From Dioscorea cayenensis subsp. rotundata (Eukaryota; Streptophyta; Magnoliopsida; Dioscoreales; Dioscoreaceae), in assembly GCF_009730915.1 (NCBI RefSeq), contig NC_052482.1, positions 2,790,001 to 2,854,000 on the forward strand: a DNA stretch of 64,000 nucleotides, written 5' to 3'. Positions 37,126 through 48,913 of this stretch are shown in pieces; position 1 is the first letter of the stretch, and every line of letters begins with the position of its first letter. The notes beneath the pieces are model-generated. The model was given only the letters and a program-made list of their open reading frames with translations, was not told the origin of the DNA and searched no databases. The translations under genes and the position numbers were made by a program.

Positions 37126-39790
37126 TTGGGATAAGTAAAATTGAAGAAGACAAACAATATACTTTCACAAATGTATTTTTAAAATATTTTTTTTATACAA
37201 TATATACATACTAATTTATAAAAAACAAAGAGGCTAAATAATAATTTTTTTTTCAAAATATGTTTTTACCATATAACCCAATTTATAATGTCACCCGCCA
37301 AAACAATAAAATTTTATAAATATTTTTTTTCCTAAAACTATAATTTTTTAGAGTATATGTACCGATTTATAAAAAAAAATTAAGTTGCTAAACAATAGAT
37401 TTTTGCATATATATTAAAGTATAGCTTTTTAAATTATTTGTATTTATTTGTAAAATAATAATAATATTTTAAAAACATATATAATTATTTTAGATTATAT
37501 ATATCAACTTGTAAAAAAATAATATTAAAAAAAATTGGATGATCCCCCTAGCTCTATTCTGGGTGAGAGCACATATATGTTGAGGTATTTACTATACACT
37601 TCTACACTCTTTTGATGTGCTTGTCCATTTTATCAATATAAGAAAAGCATAAAGTAAGGATGTAATGATGAAATTAGAAAGATTGCATCACTTCATATTT
37701 TAAATCTCATGATATTGATAACACTAAAAAAAAAAATTTTTTTTGTGGTCTCAAATTTCACAAAATCACACTATATAAAGGAAGGTTGTAAAAAGTTTTT
37801 GTTTTTCAGTTTTTGCTTTTGTTTTTTTGTTTTTGTGGAAGACAAATTAGTAATTTAGTACCATAAGACTATTAAAGACAACTACAATAATTGAGGAAAT
37901 TTCCAAGTACTTTGATAAGAAATTAGTAAATTATTATGTGGCAACAATAATTTTATTCATTGAAATTAGATGTACCATGAATATGCTAGAGCCACATACT
38001 CATTTGTGTTTTAAAAAAAAAAATTATTTATTCATTTAAACTTTTTTTATTTTTAAGAATTTGGACAAACCACTTAATCTCCAATAAAATAAAAATACGA
38101 AGTCTTTAATTATAGGTGATGGTTATTTATATTTATTCACTTGAATTTTTTACTATAAATATTTAGCATACCCGCATGTAAAATAAATTTTTTTTTCTAA
38201 CTTAAACTATATTTTAGCTTTAGATTGAACTCATAAAATAATGAAAAGAAAATAAAGGACCATGACCTCATTAATCATATTAATTCAACCTAGTTTTTTC
38301 CTCAAATATATGGTAATTAGGACTTTAGCATATTTGGTGGCAATTTCGTCCATTCTCTTGGACACAGCCAAATCTAGCTTATTAATTTAGAATCTAGTAC
38401 TTGTGTCGACTCATCAAGCTAATTCAATGAATGGTAGAAAAATTTACTTTTTCCAAAATTACTATAGTAACTAATTGTCATATATTGATTAATATAATAT
38501 AATACAGAGAAAAGTATCATAATACTTGGTGAAATCTTAGATGCTAGATAGTAATCATGTAATAGAAGAAACTAAATTTGTAGAGATGGCATAACGGAAT
38601 CAATTAATAAAAATTACAACAATAAATTATTATGAAAGAAAATACCATAAACTCCATAATTTCAATTAGAGTAAAAATGTTTGTCCTAAATTCACCTCTC
38701 CCTTTATTTTTTTACTCTTTGTTGAGAGATTGAAATATTAACTTTGCAAACGGAGGTTTTTCTTTAGCCAAAGGTTCAGATTGGTTCTATTATTCCCTTG
38801 CCCTTGTAGGAAGTCGGTGAAACACATATTAAAAGATAAAATGAACAAAGAAAAAGCAAAATTATAGAGGATATTTAAACTTTATTGATGTTAAGAAAAA
38901 ATATCCCCATCATCAAAACATAAACATTTGACTTATTGATCAAGATTTGTCTCGGTCCTATGAAAAAAGGATAGATTTTTATATCAACATAATAAATTAT
39001 ATATATATATATATGCATCAATTAATTCAATATATATGCTTAGGTGGGAAAAAAAAATAGTGGAAGTGAAGTAGTTAAGAATAAATATTATTCAATTGAA
39101 TCATGGATTTAATTATTACAAAAAAAAAAAACAAGAAGTATCAACCCAACACAAAATCTATGCAAAAATAACAAAGTAAATAGTGTAAATAATTTTAGGG
39201 ATAAAAAGAAAAAGAAGAAATTACATTCATCACACAGTTGATTTATAATAGACATATCCACTAGTTGGATTTGAGTAAGGCTGAATATATTATTACTAAG
39301 ATTCAAGTTTGTCCAAGCCCGACCTAGCCCAATAATATGGGCCTTAACTTTTGTCAGAACCTGTCTGAATTTGATAACCTCTAACCAAGGCCCACTTAAA
39401 TAGATTTTTCATCAAATAATAAATAAATTATAAAAAAAGATTAATAATATATTAATCTATGAGCATGACCAAATAAATACATATTAAAATACGAAATACA
39501 CATCTTTATTCAAGCACAAAATTCAAACCATTATAATCAATAGCAATCAACAATAAATATATATTATATAAATGTATACAAAACTAATTAATAGACAATC
39601 AATGGCAATTCAAACCCTTATATATATATAAATATATACAAAATTAATTAATAAATATAATTTATAACTCAAACCGGACCTGGTTAGAGTCAGAGTTTTA
39701 ACCATAGAACCAAACTCGGTCTATTTTTAAAGCAAGCTCTTTCTTTGTTCAAAACTAGATTATCATACCTTATATATTTGCCAAACCCTC
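37126..39790. other. AT-rich intergenic
   Basis: No gene, RNA gene or bounded repeat seen. Around 39310-39400 the sequence is rich in GCCC/GGGCC motifs typical of decayed plant DNA transposons. Confidence 0.5.
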
Positions 39791-39794
39791 TCAA

Positions 39795-40756
39795 TTTTCG
39801 GGCAAACCTTCGGATTTGAACGGGTAAAACCTTTAGGCTTTGCTTGGATGGACATATAAGAAAATTTCATATAGTAAAGTAAAGTATAGTAATGAAAGGT
39901 AAAAATAAGTTTGAAACCCTTCCTTGCTTAAGATAAAGTAAGGTAAATGGAGGTTTTGAAACCTTGTTGTGTTTGGTTTGAAGGTAATTGGAGATAAGGT
40001 TATATAATAATATTACTAAATTACCCCTAGGATGAAAGACAAAAGTCGCAACTTTATTTATAATTACATGAAACTTATACATGATTCTCTTCATTGTTTA
40101 CATAAATCTTTCCATTAATTATTACTATATTAATTAATAATGATATTAATTTATATAATTAAATAAATATAATGATATTAATAATATAATTATTATATAA
40201 ATATTAACTGATAATATAATATTATTAATTAATCAAATATCTTGGGGAATTTTTGTAAAGAGTATGGGCATTTTGGTCAATAAAAAAATATTGGTATCCA
40301 TAATCTCCCTAACCCTTCAATTTGAAAGGTTGAAAAATGAGAGAAAAATGGAGGTTTTAAAGCCTCCATCAACCCATCTCAACCCTTACATGCCCCTTAT
40401 CAAAGCATAGATTTTTTAAAACCCTTACCTTACTTCCAAATACCTCCATCCAAACAAGCCCTTAGACAAATCTAATTTATAATGAACAGCTGCCTCTGTT
40501 ATGGAAAGAGAAAAAAGAATAAATATATTTTAAGATGAAACATAAAATTAATATTTAATTATGGTTGCATCAATTTTTGGACAAACCTTCCGATTTGAGA
40601 GGGTAGCATGGCCTTTGTACATATATAATTTATAATGAACAACCACGTCTGGTATGGAAAGAGAAAAAAAAAATTTTAAAATTTGCCTCAGTTATAGAAA
40701 AGATATATATATATATATATATAACATTAAGTTAATATTTAATTATGGTTGCATGT
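39795..40756. repeat. Tandem duplication, first copy split by a MITE
   Basis: Copy 1 is 39795-39832 plus 40465-40574; copy 2 is about 40571-40756. Shared blocks are CAATTTT.GG.CAAACCTTC and ATTTGA..GGGTA, then AATTTATAATGAACA and TATGGAAAGAGAAAAAA, then TAATATTTAATTATGGTTGC. Copy 2 lacks the inserted element and so serves as a paralogous empty site. Confidence 0.75.
39836..40461. mobile_element. Tourist-like (PIF/Harbinger) MITE
   Basis: 626-bp element with terminal inverted repeats: left GGCTTTGCTTGGATGGA, right the complement of GGGCTTGTTTGGATGGAGG. It is flanked by TTA on both sides (39833-39835 and 40462-40464), the 3-bp duplication used by PIF/Harbinger elements. The inner arms also pair (GTAAGGTAA..GGTTTT motifs). 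It encodes no transposase. The matching empty site nearby supports insertion. Confidence 0.8.
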
Positions 40757-40796
40757 ACATGGGCAAATAAAAATAATACACTAATATAAAGACTTG

Positions 40797-40870
40797 CGCT
40801 AGAGGAAGGGGTCGAACCTTCGACCTTATGGTTAACAGCCATACGCTCTAACCGACTGAGCTACTCCAGC
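40797..40870 (-). tRNA. tRNA-Asn (GUU)
   Basis: The minus strand folds into a full cloverleaf. Acceptor stem GCTGGAG pairs with CTCTAGC (one G-T), with discriminator G. The D arm contains AGTCGGTTAGA. The anticodon stem TATGG/CCATA encloses the loop CTGTTAA with anticodon GTT. The T arm is GAAGG-TTCGACC-CCTTC. No intron. It resembles the nuclear, not the plastid, plant tRNA-Asn. Internal A and B boxes look usable by RNA polymerase III. I see no clear T-run terminator directly after the 3' end. Confidence 0.95.
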
Positions 40871-41400
40871 CAAGTGCTACATCACCAAAATTATAACATT
40901 TTATACTATATTATCTCAGACGTTTTTGTTAATACTTTCCTTAAATAGCTTTTCTAACAAATAAAATATTTTACATAAAAATATAAATTCAAATGTAAAG
41001 AAGAATCATGTGTTTAGAGTTATATATGTATAAAAAAGCCTATTTCTTGTAACACTGACACTGATATCTCTCTAAATCCTAACCCCACTCATTCTTCTCA
41101 TGTTATTTCTCTTATTTTTTTTTTATCATTTGTAGACATTACATGAATCTCAATTTTAAAGTATTATGTTGATAAACGAATAAATATACTTCAAAATTTA
41201 AGCGGAGTTTTCAATTGCCCACCACTTCTATAGTGGATGCTCACTTGGTGAAAGCAGTGGGTAAGTCACTAATGTGGACTAATTTCTTCCCGCTTCAATA
41301 TTTTTTTGATTTTAAACTAAATCCCTTCATCATTTTTATTGCTGAGGTGTAAGAAGTAAAATTTAAAAAAAAAAAAATTTGACTTTTCCAATTTCTTTTT
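40871..41400. other. AT-rich intergenic
   Basis: No gene or defined repeat seen. Confidence 0.5.
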
Positions 41401-42306
41401 GGATTAATTTTTTGAAAAGTCACCCAACTTTGTCTTATTTTTAATTTAGTCATTCAACTTCAAAACATACCAAAGTGATCACTCAAGTAACAAAAACTTT
41501 TACAGGGCAGTCACTCGAGACTTTCCGGTGCCCAGTAGTCTACGTGGCCACCTTAAATGCTGAGTCAGTGGCTAATGTCCACATCATCAGGCTTACATGT
41601 CTTATCCATGTCAGATTAAGTCGCTGAGTTGGCAAAACAACCTTACACCTCAACCTTTTTTTGGTCTCCTTCTTCTATGATTCTTCTTCTATTGCCCCAA
41701 TGAAGATAACAGTGATGAAGTTCTATTCTCCAGGTATCTTTCTTCCATTTCTTCATCGTTCGACCTCATCCTCACCCCTAGCAACTGATCCCGCTCAGAT
41801 GAGATGGTACGAGTATTCTCTTTGGATGATGTTTTCTATAGAAGCCTAGTTCGCCGGATTGGCATCACCTACGACTCCCTCCAGTATCTAGTCGCGGCAA
41901 AGGAAAGAGGGCTTACTCCTGCTCATTGTCGCCGTACCGATCTAGTCATTGGAATGAGGATGAAGATGGTAGAGAAACTTTGATTACCAGTTCAGAAATC
42001 TCCAGAACAATGACAAGAAGAAGTAGAGGGTAGAGAAGAAGAAGAAGAAGAAGAAGAAAAGGCTGACGTGTCGATTGTTTTGCTGACTCAACAACTTAAT
42101 TTGATGTGGACAAGCCACATAAAGCTTGATGATGTGGACATCAGTCGCTGACTCAGCTGCCACGTAGGCTATTGGGCACCGAAAAATCTCAGGTGACTGT
42201 CCAGTGATAGTTTTTGTAACTTGAGTGATCACTTTGATATATTTTGAAATTGGATGGCTAAAGTGAAAATAAAGCAAAGTTGGGTGATTTTTCAAGAAAT
42301 TAATCC
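41401..42306. mobile_element. Foldback/MULE-like element with ~250-bp inverted repeats
   Basis: The first 250 bp (GGATTAATTTTTTGAAAAGTC..., including AAGTGATCACTCAAGT, CGGTGCCCA and GCTGAGTCAG) return as a reverse complement at about 42057-42306 (...CACTTGGG-like to TTAATCC). The long terminal inverted repeats, overall 906 bp, and a non-repetitive centre fit a non-autonomous Mutator-like or foldback element. I found no clean 9-bp target duplication; the flanks are T-rich. No transposase is encoded. Confidence 0.75.
41785..41980 (+). pseudogene. Possible captured gene fragment (SUVH-like) inside the foldback element
   Basis: The centre of the element has an open plus-strand frame reading DEMVRVFSLDDVFYRSLVRR, then IGITYDSLQYLVAAKERGLT, then CRRTDLVIGMRMK. 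The pattern YRxLVRR...xxSLxxLL/V...RRxDL resembles the region before the SRA domain of plant SUVH histone H3K9 methyltransferases. There is no start, no SRA or SET domain, and it ends in the second arm. Capture by a Pack-MULE is an inference; the match is weak and made from memory of the family pattern. Confidence 0.35.
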
Positions 42307-42862
42307 AACTTTTTTTACTTCAAAAATTTCCATTTTTTATTAAATAAATATTAGAATTATTAAAAGTGATATTAACTTCTCACCGTTAAATACAAATGTC
42401 ATTTTCCAGACTTTTCACTTTATGTCATTTTTTCTCCAAGTCAACATCGCTTATATGTCCTTTCAAAATTTATTTATTTATTTACTTATTATTATTATTT
42501 TTGTTGGTATGCCTATGTGATTACCATGACATTTGTTGTTAAACTAATGGAAAATATGTGTTGTTGATGTATGTTCCCTTTAAAATAAGTACTAATTGTT
42601 TTCATGAATTCTAATTTTGGGGAAAATGATTATTAACACCCAATAATGCAAAATTAAGATGGATTGGAAGGGAAGAAAGGGTATTTTAGACTTTTGCCTA
42701 ATATAGTTCGCATTTAACTTTGCATATACACCCAAATAAAATTTATATTTACCACTATACCCTCATAGATAACATATTAAACAGGGTAGTGATAATTTTT
42801 TTATATAATTAAATAAATTATTTGTTTTTATTTTTTTTTTCCCACTCACTCGTGGATATCTC

Positions 42863-43310
42863 TGTTGGTGTAGTATATGTGAATAATTATGAATAGTTTA
42901 GTCCCACATCAGATAAAGAGAACAACGAATATATGTTTATATAATACAAGATAATAAAAAAATTAAATAATTGAATTTGAGAATGACCCTCCAAAATATA
43001 TATATATATATATATTTAATTTATGAATGGCGCTTCAATCTTGGGTTGAATTAAATAATTTATTATTTTTTTATGAAGAGATGTCAGTCGTCTTCTCTAA
43101 CAGACAAATACAACTGTTGTTCACACCTCTTCATCTTCTTCAAATACAGAAAGGTTCTCACATAAGATCATTACTTTTTCTGCAAAGTTTGATCTTGAGA
43201 TTTTGTTGTGTCCTGAGGGAATTGTTGCAAAACCTAGTGCAGATCTGAGAGCGATAAATTTCTAAAATGATAGTGTTCCTGCACGCCTCAAAATCTACTA
43301 AATCCTACTT
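42863..43310 (+). mobile_element. Possible decayed copia-type LTR
   Basis: Starts TGTTGGTGTAGTATATG and carries AGTCCCACATCAGATAAAGA followed by a TATA-like GTTTATATAATAC, an arrangement common in plant copia LTRs. No second LTR, primer site or coding region is seen, so it would be a solo or truncated copy. The 3' boundary is a guess. Confidence 0.3.
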
Positions 43311-44730
43311 TTTCACTCTTTGCTTTCTCTAACAGTCTCTTTAACTCAATTTTTAATCTAAATTTCTGTTTTAAGAAAATAAGTTCAAAAAATTTATGTA
43401 TTTTTTTAGGAAATTCAAGAAATATTTTTAACATAATGAAAATAACCCTATTTAAGATAATATAAACTTCAATGTAATTAACTCTAAATTCCATTGATCT
43501 AAAGTTCTACTTTTAAATTCATGACCCACCATTATCGTCCCCTCCAACTTTGTCTTTTAAGTAAAAATAAATATAAACAATAAACAATAGATAATGTGAC
43601 ATAAATGCCTTACAAAGCATCCTACATTAATAGTAAAAAAATATATACAACAGTATTTGCACATGTTGTTTGTTTTAAGGAAGTAGAACCAATCATAGAA
43701 GTAAATCACTTTCATAAAATTAAGAGTTTTTATTTTATAAAATTAATTTTGATGTTTTTTAAATAAATATGGTTTATCCATCTTTTTTAAAAAATTAAAT
43801 AAGGTATCATATTTAATATTTAAATTGAAAAAAATTAATCACATGCTTTCTCAAAATTATTTCAAATAATCATCATCATAACTTAGTGAATTTAATTCGT
43901 TGGTCTTCAAATTTGTTTTTTAAGAAGAACTTAACAAAAATTCTTACATCAACCAAAAAAATTATAAATTATCAAATATTTGTTAATACAAAACAATTGA
44001 GCCATCTAATAGATTTTTATAATTTCAATTATCAAACAAGCAACATGAATTTCTAAAACCCTAAGAGTCATGATCACTTCATGGTGTATAAAAATGAAGC
44101 ATGGCAATAAGACAAATTTATAACTACTAACAAATGAGGGTTTATCCAAATTGCAAAGGTTTGGATTGCTTAAATAAATTAGTTTAAATTTAAATTTTTA
44201 TGTAGGAAAAAAAAACCCACTAGTGAAAGAGGTTTACTTTTTTATAGTGTTTCTAATACATAGCCTTGTTAAACCATCTGTTACAGACTAAAAAAAATTA
44301 TAATAATTAAGAAAAATAAAAATAATTGTAAAGTATTTAAGATTTCAAACAAATTAACTTGCGCAGGGGTTAAATTTTTGAAAGCAACCATATAAAAATC
44401 AAATGAAAGCCACATAGATTAAAAACTTTTAAATAATAATAATTAATTAAGTCTTCCATTTTTATATACGTACTTGTATATAAACACACACGCACATTTC
44501 TTTAATTACTATATATATACTTGTATATAAACACACACACATATATATATATATATACACACACACATTTATTTAATTACTATATATATTTCGGTTTAGA
44601 TTTTTAATAGCAAAGAATCAAATTCCAAATCCATCCCAAATCAGTTGATGTTTTAATTTTAAATTTCAAACTTGTCCTAGAACTTAATATGATCTTATAA
44701 ATGGTTTCTATTAGCCTTTGTTTTGTTGGG

Positions 44731-44980
44731 ATTATGTTTTGTTCAATGAAGAAGTGTGGATAGATAATTTATATTTTTGACAAGAAAAAGAGAATGGTGA
44801 GATTTAAAAAAAATATTATGTTTGGTTCAATAGAGTAGTATGGGGAGCTAATTTTTTTTTTTTAAAAAAATAAAAAGTAAAAAAGTTTGAAAAAAATATT
44901 ATGTTTGGTTCAATAAGGGAGTGTAGAGAGGTAATATATATTTTTTGTCTGGTTAGAAAGAAGAATGAGGAGAGGTGTGA
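44731..44980. repeat. Three tandem ~84-bp repeats
   Basis: ATTATGTTTTGTTCAATGAA, ATTATGTTTGGTTCAATAGA and ATTATGTTTGGTTCAATAAG start three units at 44731, 44815 and 44898, each followed by a G-rich, then T-rich stretch. Confidence 0.75.
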
Positions 44981-45963
44981 TGTATATTTTACCCATTTAC
45001 CTTATTATATAAAATTGACCATAATTATTTTTATACATATTTATGATTATTTTGTGCAAACTTTGTTAAAATTAATATTGTTATTTGCATAATATTAATA
45101 TTTGTATAATATTATTAATATTATTATGAAACTAATACTATAATCACTCTTGCCTGTTTCACAATTTTTTGTATGGTTTATTATCATTGTTATTATTATT
45201 ATTATTATTATTACTATTAACCTTAAATTGATACATTTAAAAAATTAAAAAAAAAGACATCATAGTACTTTCTCAAAGTAATGAAACGCAATTTAGTCTT
45301 TCCACATGGTTTTGAAAATTTAAAAATTTTCTCAATAGTTCCACCTATCTTTCCAAAATCCCCCAACCAAAGAAGGGTTAGGGTTTGGATGTTGGATTGC
45401 ATCTTTGTATATGATAGTTAATTACTATTATTATTTTAAACTACATTGTTTTAATTTTACATTTTTACTTTAAATATTTAAACTTAGGGGGAGATTTTCT
45501 TACATTAATTCAAACTTAGAATAAATTTATCTTCTCTACTCTTCTAGTGGGATGATTGGTGAATGTTTCAGATTTTTTTTTAATCTTTTCAGGTGTTCAC
45601 AAATTTATCAAATTTAGCTTATATTTTTGTAATATTTAATATCCCACATGAAGTGACAATGATTTTATTGTGTAATAATAATTTCTTATAGAGTTTTAAA
45701 AAGTTGATGTTATATATATAAATGAAGAAACCTCCTGTCATCTACGGAGAAAAAGGGAGGGAGAGAGAATGCATTTGATGCTTAAGTTATTTGATGCATT
45801 TGTATATTTAGAACTCAAATTCAAGAAACACAAATCCAAAAAGATAACTAATAAAAATGAGATTAAATTCAAAAGAATGAGAAGAATTTTTTTTAAAAAG
45901 GGGCAATACTTTTTTTATTAATTTAATTTAATTTAATTTTTAATTAAATGTGAACAAGACATG

Positions 45964-47028
45964 TGTAAGGGTTCTACCTTACACGCTCGGCATAGGGTGG
46001 TCCCTGGCCGAGGGAGATGGCTAATGAAGCCAAGGTTGGCCAAATTCCAAGTCCAAATAGGCGTTGTCCGTCCGATCATCCGATGCGCGGGTTGAGTCTG
46101 TGCATGACCGAGAATTCTAGCCGGGGGTGCCGAGTGAGCGGGTGCGGGGGCATGGTGTCGCGCATTGCCAAGGGCTCGCTAGGCAGCGCGCATGGCGTGA
46201 TGCGCGTGGCCGAGGAATCTCGATCAATGGGTGGGTGATTGTGTGATCACGGTCTGGAGGCCGAGAATTGGCTAAGTATGAGCCAATTAGCCGGATCAGC
46301 GTAAGCTGCAGGGCAGTACGGGTCGATCAAGGGACTTGTGACGGTCGGTCACCGATCGGGTGGGCGAGCGGAGCTCTTAGCCCAGCTGTAGGGCGAGGAT
46401 AGCATGTGGGCGCTGGGTCGGTCCGAGCGCCTTCTACGGGAGAAATGCGCGGTAGAATCACGGGCTCGTCTCGGCGCTTCTAAAGGTCGGATGAGCGCAC
46501 CGGCTAGGGATGACCGGGAGATGGCTGGCTGGATGATCAGTGCCATTGGTTGACACTGTAGAGCGATCCGGGTGTGTACAGTGAACGGTGTTGTGTTTCT
46601 TGGCATCTGTAGCATCATGTAGCATCGTGCTTGTCTTGATGTGACAGGTGACTTATTCTTAGCCTCTCATTGAGATCCGGTTGATCTCACCCTCTCGTTG
46701 GTTTTCCCTATATATATGGCTCTTATTCCCTTAGAAAGGGTAAGAGGGGAGGGAGAAGAACTCTTAGTGAGTTTTCCTCTTGGTTGTGGGCTGGTTCCTC
46801 TTTATCCTTGGTGGGGTGGAGTTCTTGGCTTTGCTATCCATGTTCATGGTGTAATCTTGGTTTCAATATAGAGAGTTTATGTTTTTCTTTCTACTTTCCT
46901 TGTTTGTGTGCATGGTTGTTTGTATCTTGTTCGTTGTAGCTCATCCTTGGCCGTAGGCTGGCTCGGCGCCTTGGTGGTGTGACGAGCACCACGCGGTGAT
47001 CGTCGGGGCGATCGGGAAGGCCGTGACA
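45964..47028 (+). repeat. 5' LTR
   Basis: TG...CA ends. A TATA box (CTATATATAT at 46709-46718) lies some 310 bp before the LTR end, so the U3 is long. Compared with the 3' LTR, most of the sequence differs by scattered, mainly C/T and G/A transitions, but about 46305-46480 differs by many short indels. Confidence 0.93.
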
Positions 47029-47030
47029 AG

Positions 47031-47043
47031 TGGTATCAAAGCT
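47031..47043 (+). other. Primer binding site (initiator tRNA-Met)
   Basis: TGGTATCAAAGCT, two bases after the 5' LTR, matches the plant TGGTATCAGAGC site with one difference. Confidence 0.9.
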
Positions 47044-47129
47044 GTTGAGCTCGTTACCGTGCAAGATCGGTGCTGGGAGTAGCGGACTGCTGCCAGACAA
47101 GCAACTTCAAACAAGAAGAGTTTCTCTAG

Positions 47130-48170
47130 ATGGCTGGAGGGACTAAGGAGAGGCTGGATCATTTGGAGGAGATGCAAGCGCGGTTCGACAGTGTGCTGGG
47201 AAGCTTCGCCGAGGAAGCAACACCCTCTAAACCTGTTTGTGCTAGGTTGGTGGACTTAGATATTCATGGCCTAGAGATGAGGCGTTCCGTGGAGGCACTA
47301 GCTTTGAAGGTCCAATCTCTCTCGGACGAGCTGAGGGCGTTGAAGGATGCGAGGACTCTTGGTGGAGTAGGGGAGCGAGGTACGGTTATCAAGTTCCCTG
47401 AACCTTCATCATTCAACGGAGCTCGAGAAGCCAAGGAACTGGAGAATTTCCTATGGGATATGAATCAATATCTCATAGCTGCAAAAATCCCGGAGAATGA
47501 ACAAGTAGCCTTGGTGGGCATGTACTTGTCCGGGGATGCCAAGTTGTGGTGGAGGAGTCGCTAGATCGATGATGCTCGAGTGGGACGGAATACTTTCAGT
47601 TCATGGGAGGAGTTGAAGAAGGAGCTGCGGGATCAGTTTCTTCCTTGCAACACAGCGTGGGTTGCAAGAGTCGCCCTGAAGGAATTAAAGCAAACGGGGA
47701 CCGTTCGGGATTATGTGAAGGCGTTCACATCCTTGATGCTCGACATCACCGATATGTCCAAGGAAGACCAGTTGTTCAACTTCCTTAGTGGACTGGAACC
47801 ATGGGCCCAAACCGAATTGCAGCGGCAAGGGGTGAAGGACTTGCCGACCGCCATAGCACGTGCGGAGGCGTTGGTGGATTATCGTGATGACCCTGCTGAC
47901 AAAGGGAAGTCTCGATTGTGGAAGCCCGAGGTAAAGAAGGACTTTCCCCGCGAGCCAGCTGGTCGCAAGGCTCGTGATACAAAAGCTCGGGAAGCATCTG
48001 TTGAGACAAAACAGGAGGGCTCGACGAGGGCGGGGTGTTTCATCTGCGATGATCCGCATCGGGCAAGGGAGTGTCCGAAGAGGGGAAACCTGGCTGCACT
48101 TCTCCTTGCGGAGGCAAGTGAGGATGAGTCAGATGTTTGTTTGTCTCCTCTGCAGCTGCGGGAAGAGTAG
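47130..48170 (+). pseudogene. Retrotransposon gag with one in-frame stop
   Basis: One frame of 347 codons including the final stop runs from the ATG at 47130 to 48170 but has a TAG at 47562-47564, just after KLWWRSR. The part before it has a coiled-coil-like N-terminus (about residues 1-80), the entry IKFPEPSSFNGAREAKELEN and MYLSGDAKLWWRSR of the gag domain. The part after it continues FSSWEELKKELRDQFLP, VRDYVKAFTSLMLDI and a zinc knuckle CFICDDPHRARECP (CX2CX3HX4C). It ends soon after, where autonomous relatives continue into protease. The order is that of plant gypsy gag proteins (PF03732 type), which form the particle and bind RNA. The stop makes this copy unlikely to supply full gag. Confidence 0.88.
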
Positions 48171-48900
48171 TTGTTGCGGAGCCGGAGGATAGCGCTTGGC
48201 TTCTTGTGATGCTAGGCGGAGTCCGAAGAGGCATCCAAGTGCTTTTAGGGTCGAGTCTTTTGTATGCCCAAAAGGGTTGTGATTATTCTCTTTTGGATGT
48301 GTCAAAGGAGGTGTGTATTCTCTTTTGTATGTTTGGCACTATGTATGTGAACATGTAAACCATGAGGGCAGTCACCTCTTCATTGTATATTTGTGCTTGT
48401 AAACAAGAGGGTTGGGTAGTCCCTTTTGTAGGCAAGGCAACGAGTTGGAGGCAGGGGGCTTGTGAGGCAGGAGCAAGAGAGTATCGCTTGGCCGTCGAGA
48501 AAGACAGGAGCATAGGCTGCTTGACTAGCTGATCAAGAGGGTATGCTTGGCCGAGGAAGGGACGGGAACTGGCGCAGGTTGCTTGACCAAGAGCAAGTTG
48601 AGAGGCCTTGTTGTTCCGTTACAATGAAGATAAGCAGGGGCGGGTGGACTGTGGTGGTATTGGCGTGAGGTGAAATGGGGCGTGGGGCAGCTCCTCATGT
48701 CAAGGTGCCAAATTTGTCATCTGTTATGGATGGCAATGTCCCAAAAGGAAGGAGGTCTGAAGTTCAGCTTTGGCGCCGAGAGGCGAGGGGATGAAGTTGG
48801 ATTTCAGCATGTGGGAAATTCGGACATTTATGCTAATTTGGCCGTGTGAGGTTAATACCAAGACTTGCATTCTGTTCGACGAGGACGTCGAACTTTCTCT
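48171..48900 (+). other. Non-coding internal region of the retroelement
   Basis: About 730 bp with no frame matching pol motifs; it holds the place where protease, RT and integrase would be. Just before the polypurine tract there is a GACGAGGACGTCGAAC stretch of the kind found at the 3' end of some plant gypsy pol genes, which hints at derivation by internal deletion. Confidence 0.7.
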
Positions 48901-48913
48901 AGTGGGGGAGGTT
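48901..48913 (+). other. Polypurine tract
   Basis: AGTGGGGGAGGTT directly before the 3' LTR; it would prime plus-strand synthesis. Confidence 0.85.

Larger units (their letters stand above)
42307..45958. other. AT-rich intergenic
   Basis: No intact gene. Contains TA-rich tracts, a possible copia LTR remnant (about 42863-43310) and short tandem repeats near 44.7-45.0 kb, listed separately. Confidence 0.5.

Noticed and set aside
46017..46238. 73-codon frame in both LTRs
   Set aside because: Lies upstream of the LTR TATA box, has no recognisable domain and changes between the two LTRs; not supported as a gene.
47685..48234. Several antisense and alternate-frame ORFs over gag
   Set aside because: The sense frame carries the gag domain and zinc knuckle; the rest are GC-driven shadows.
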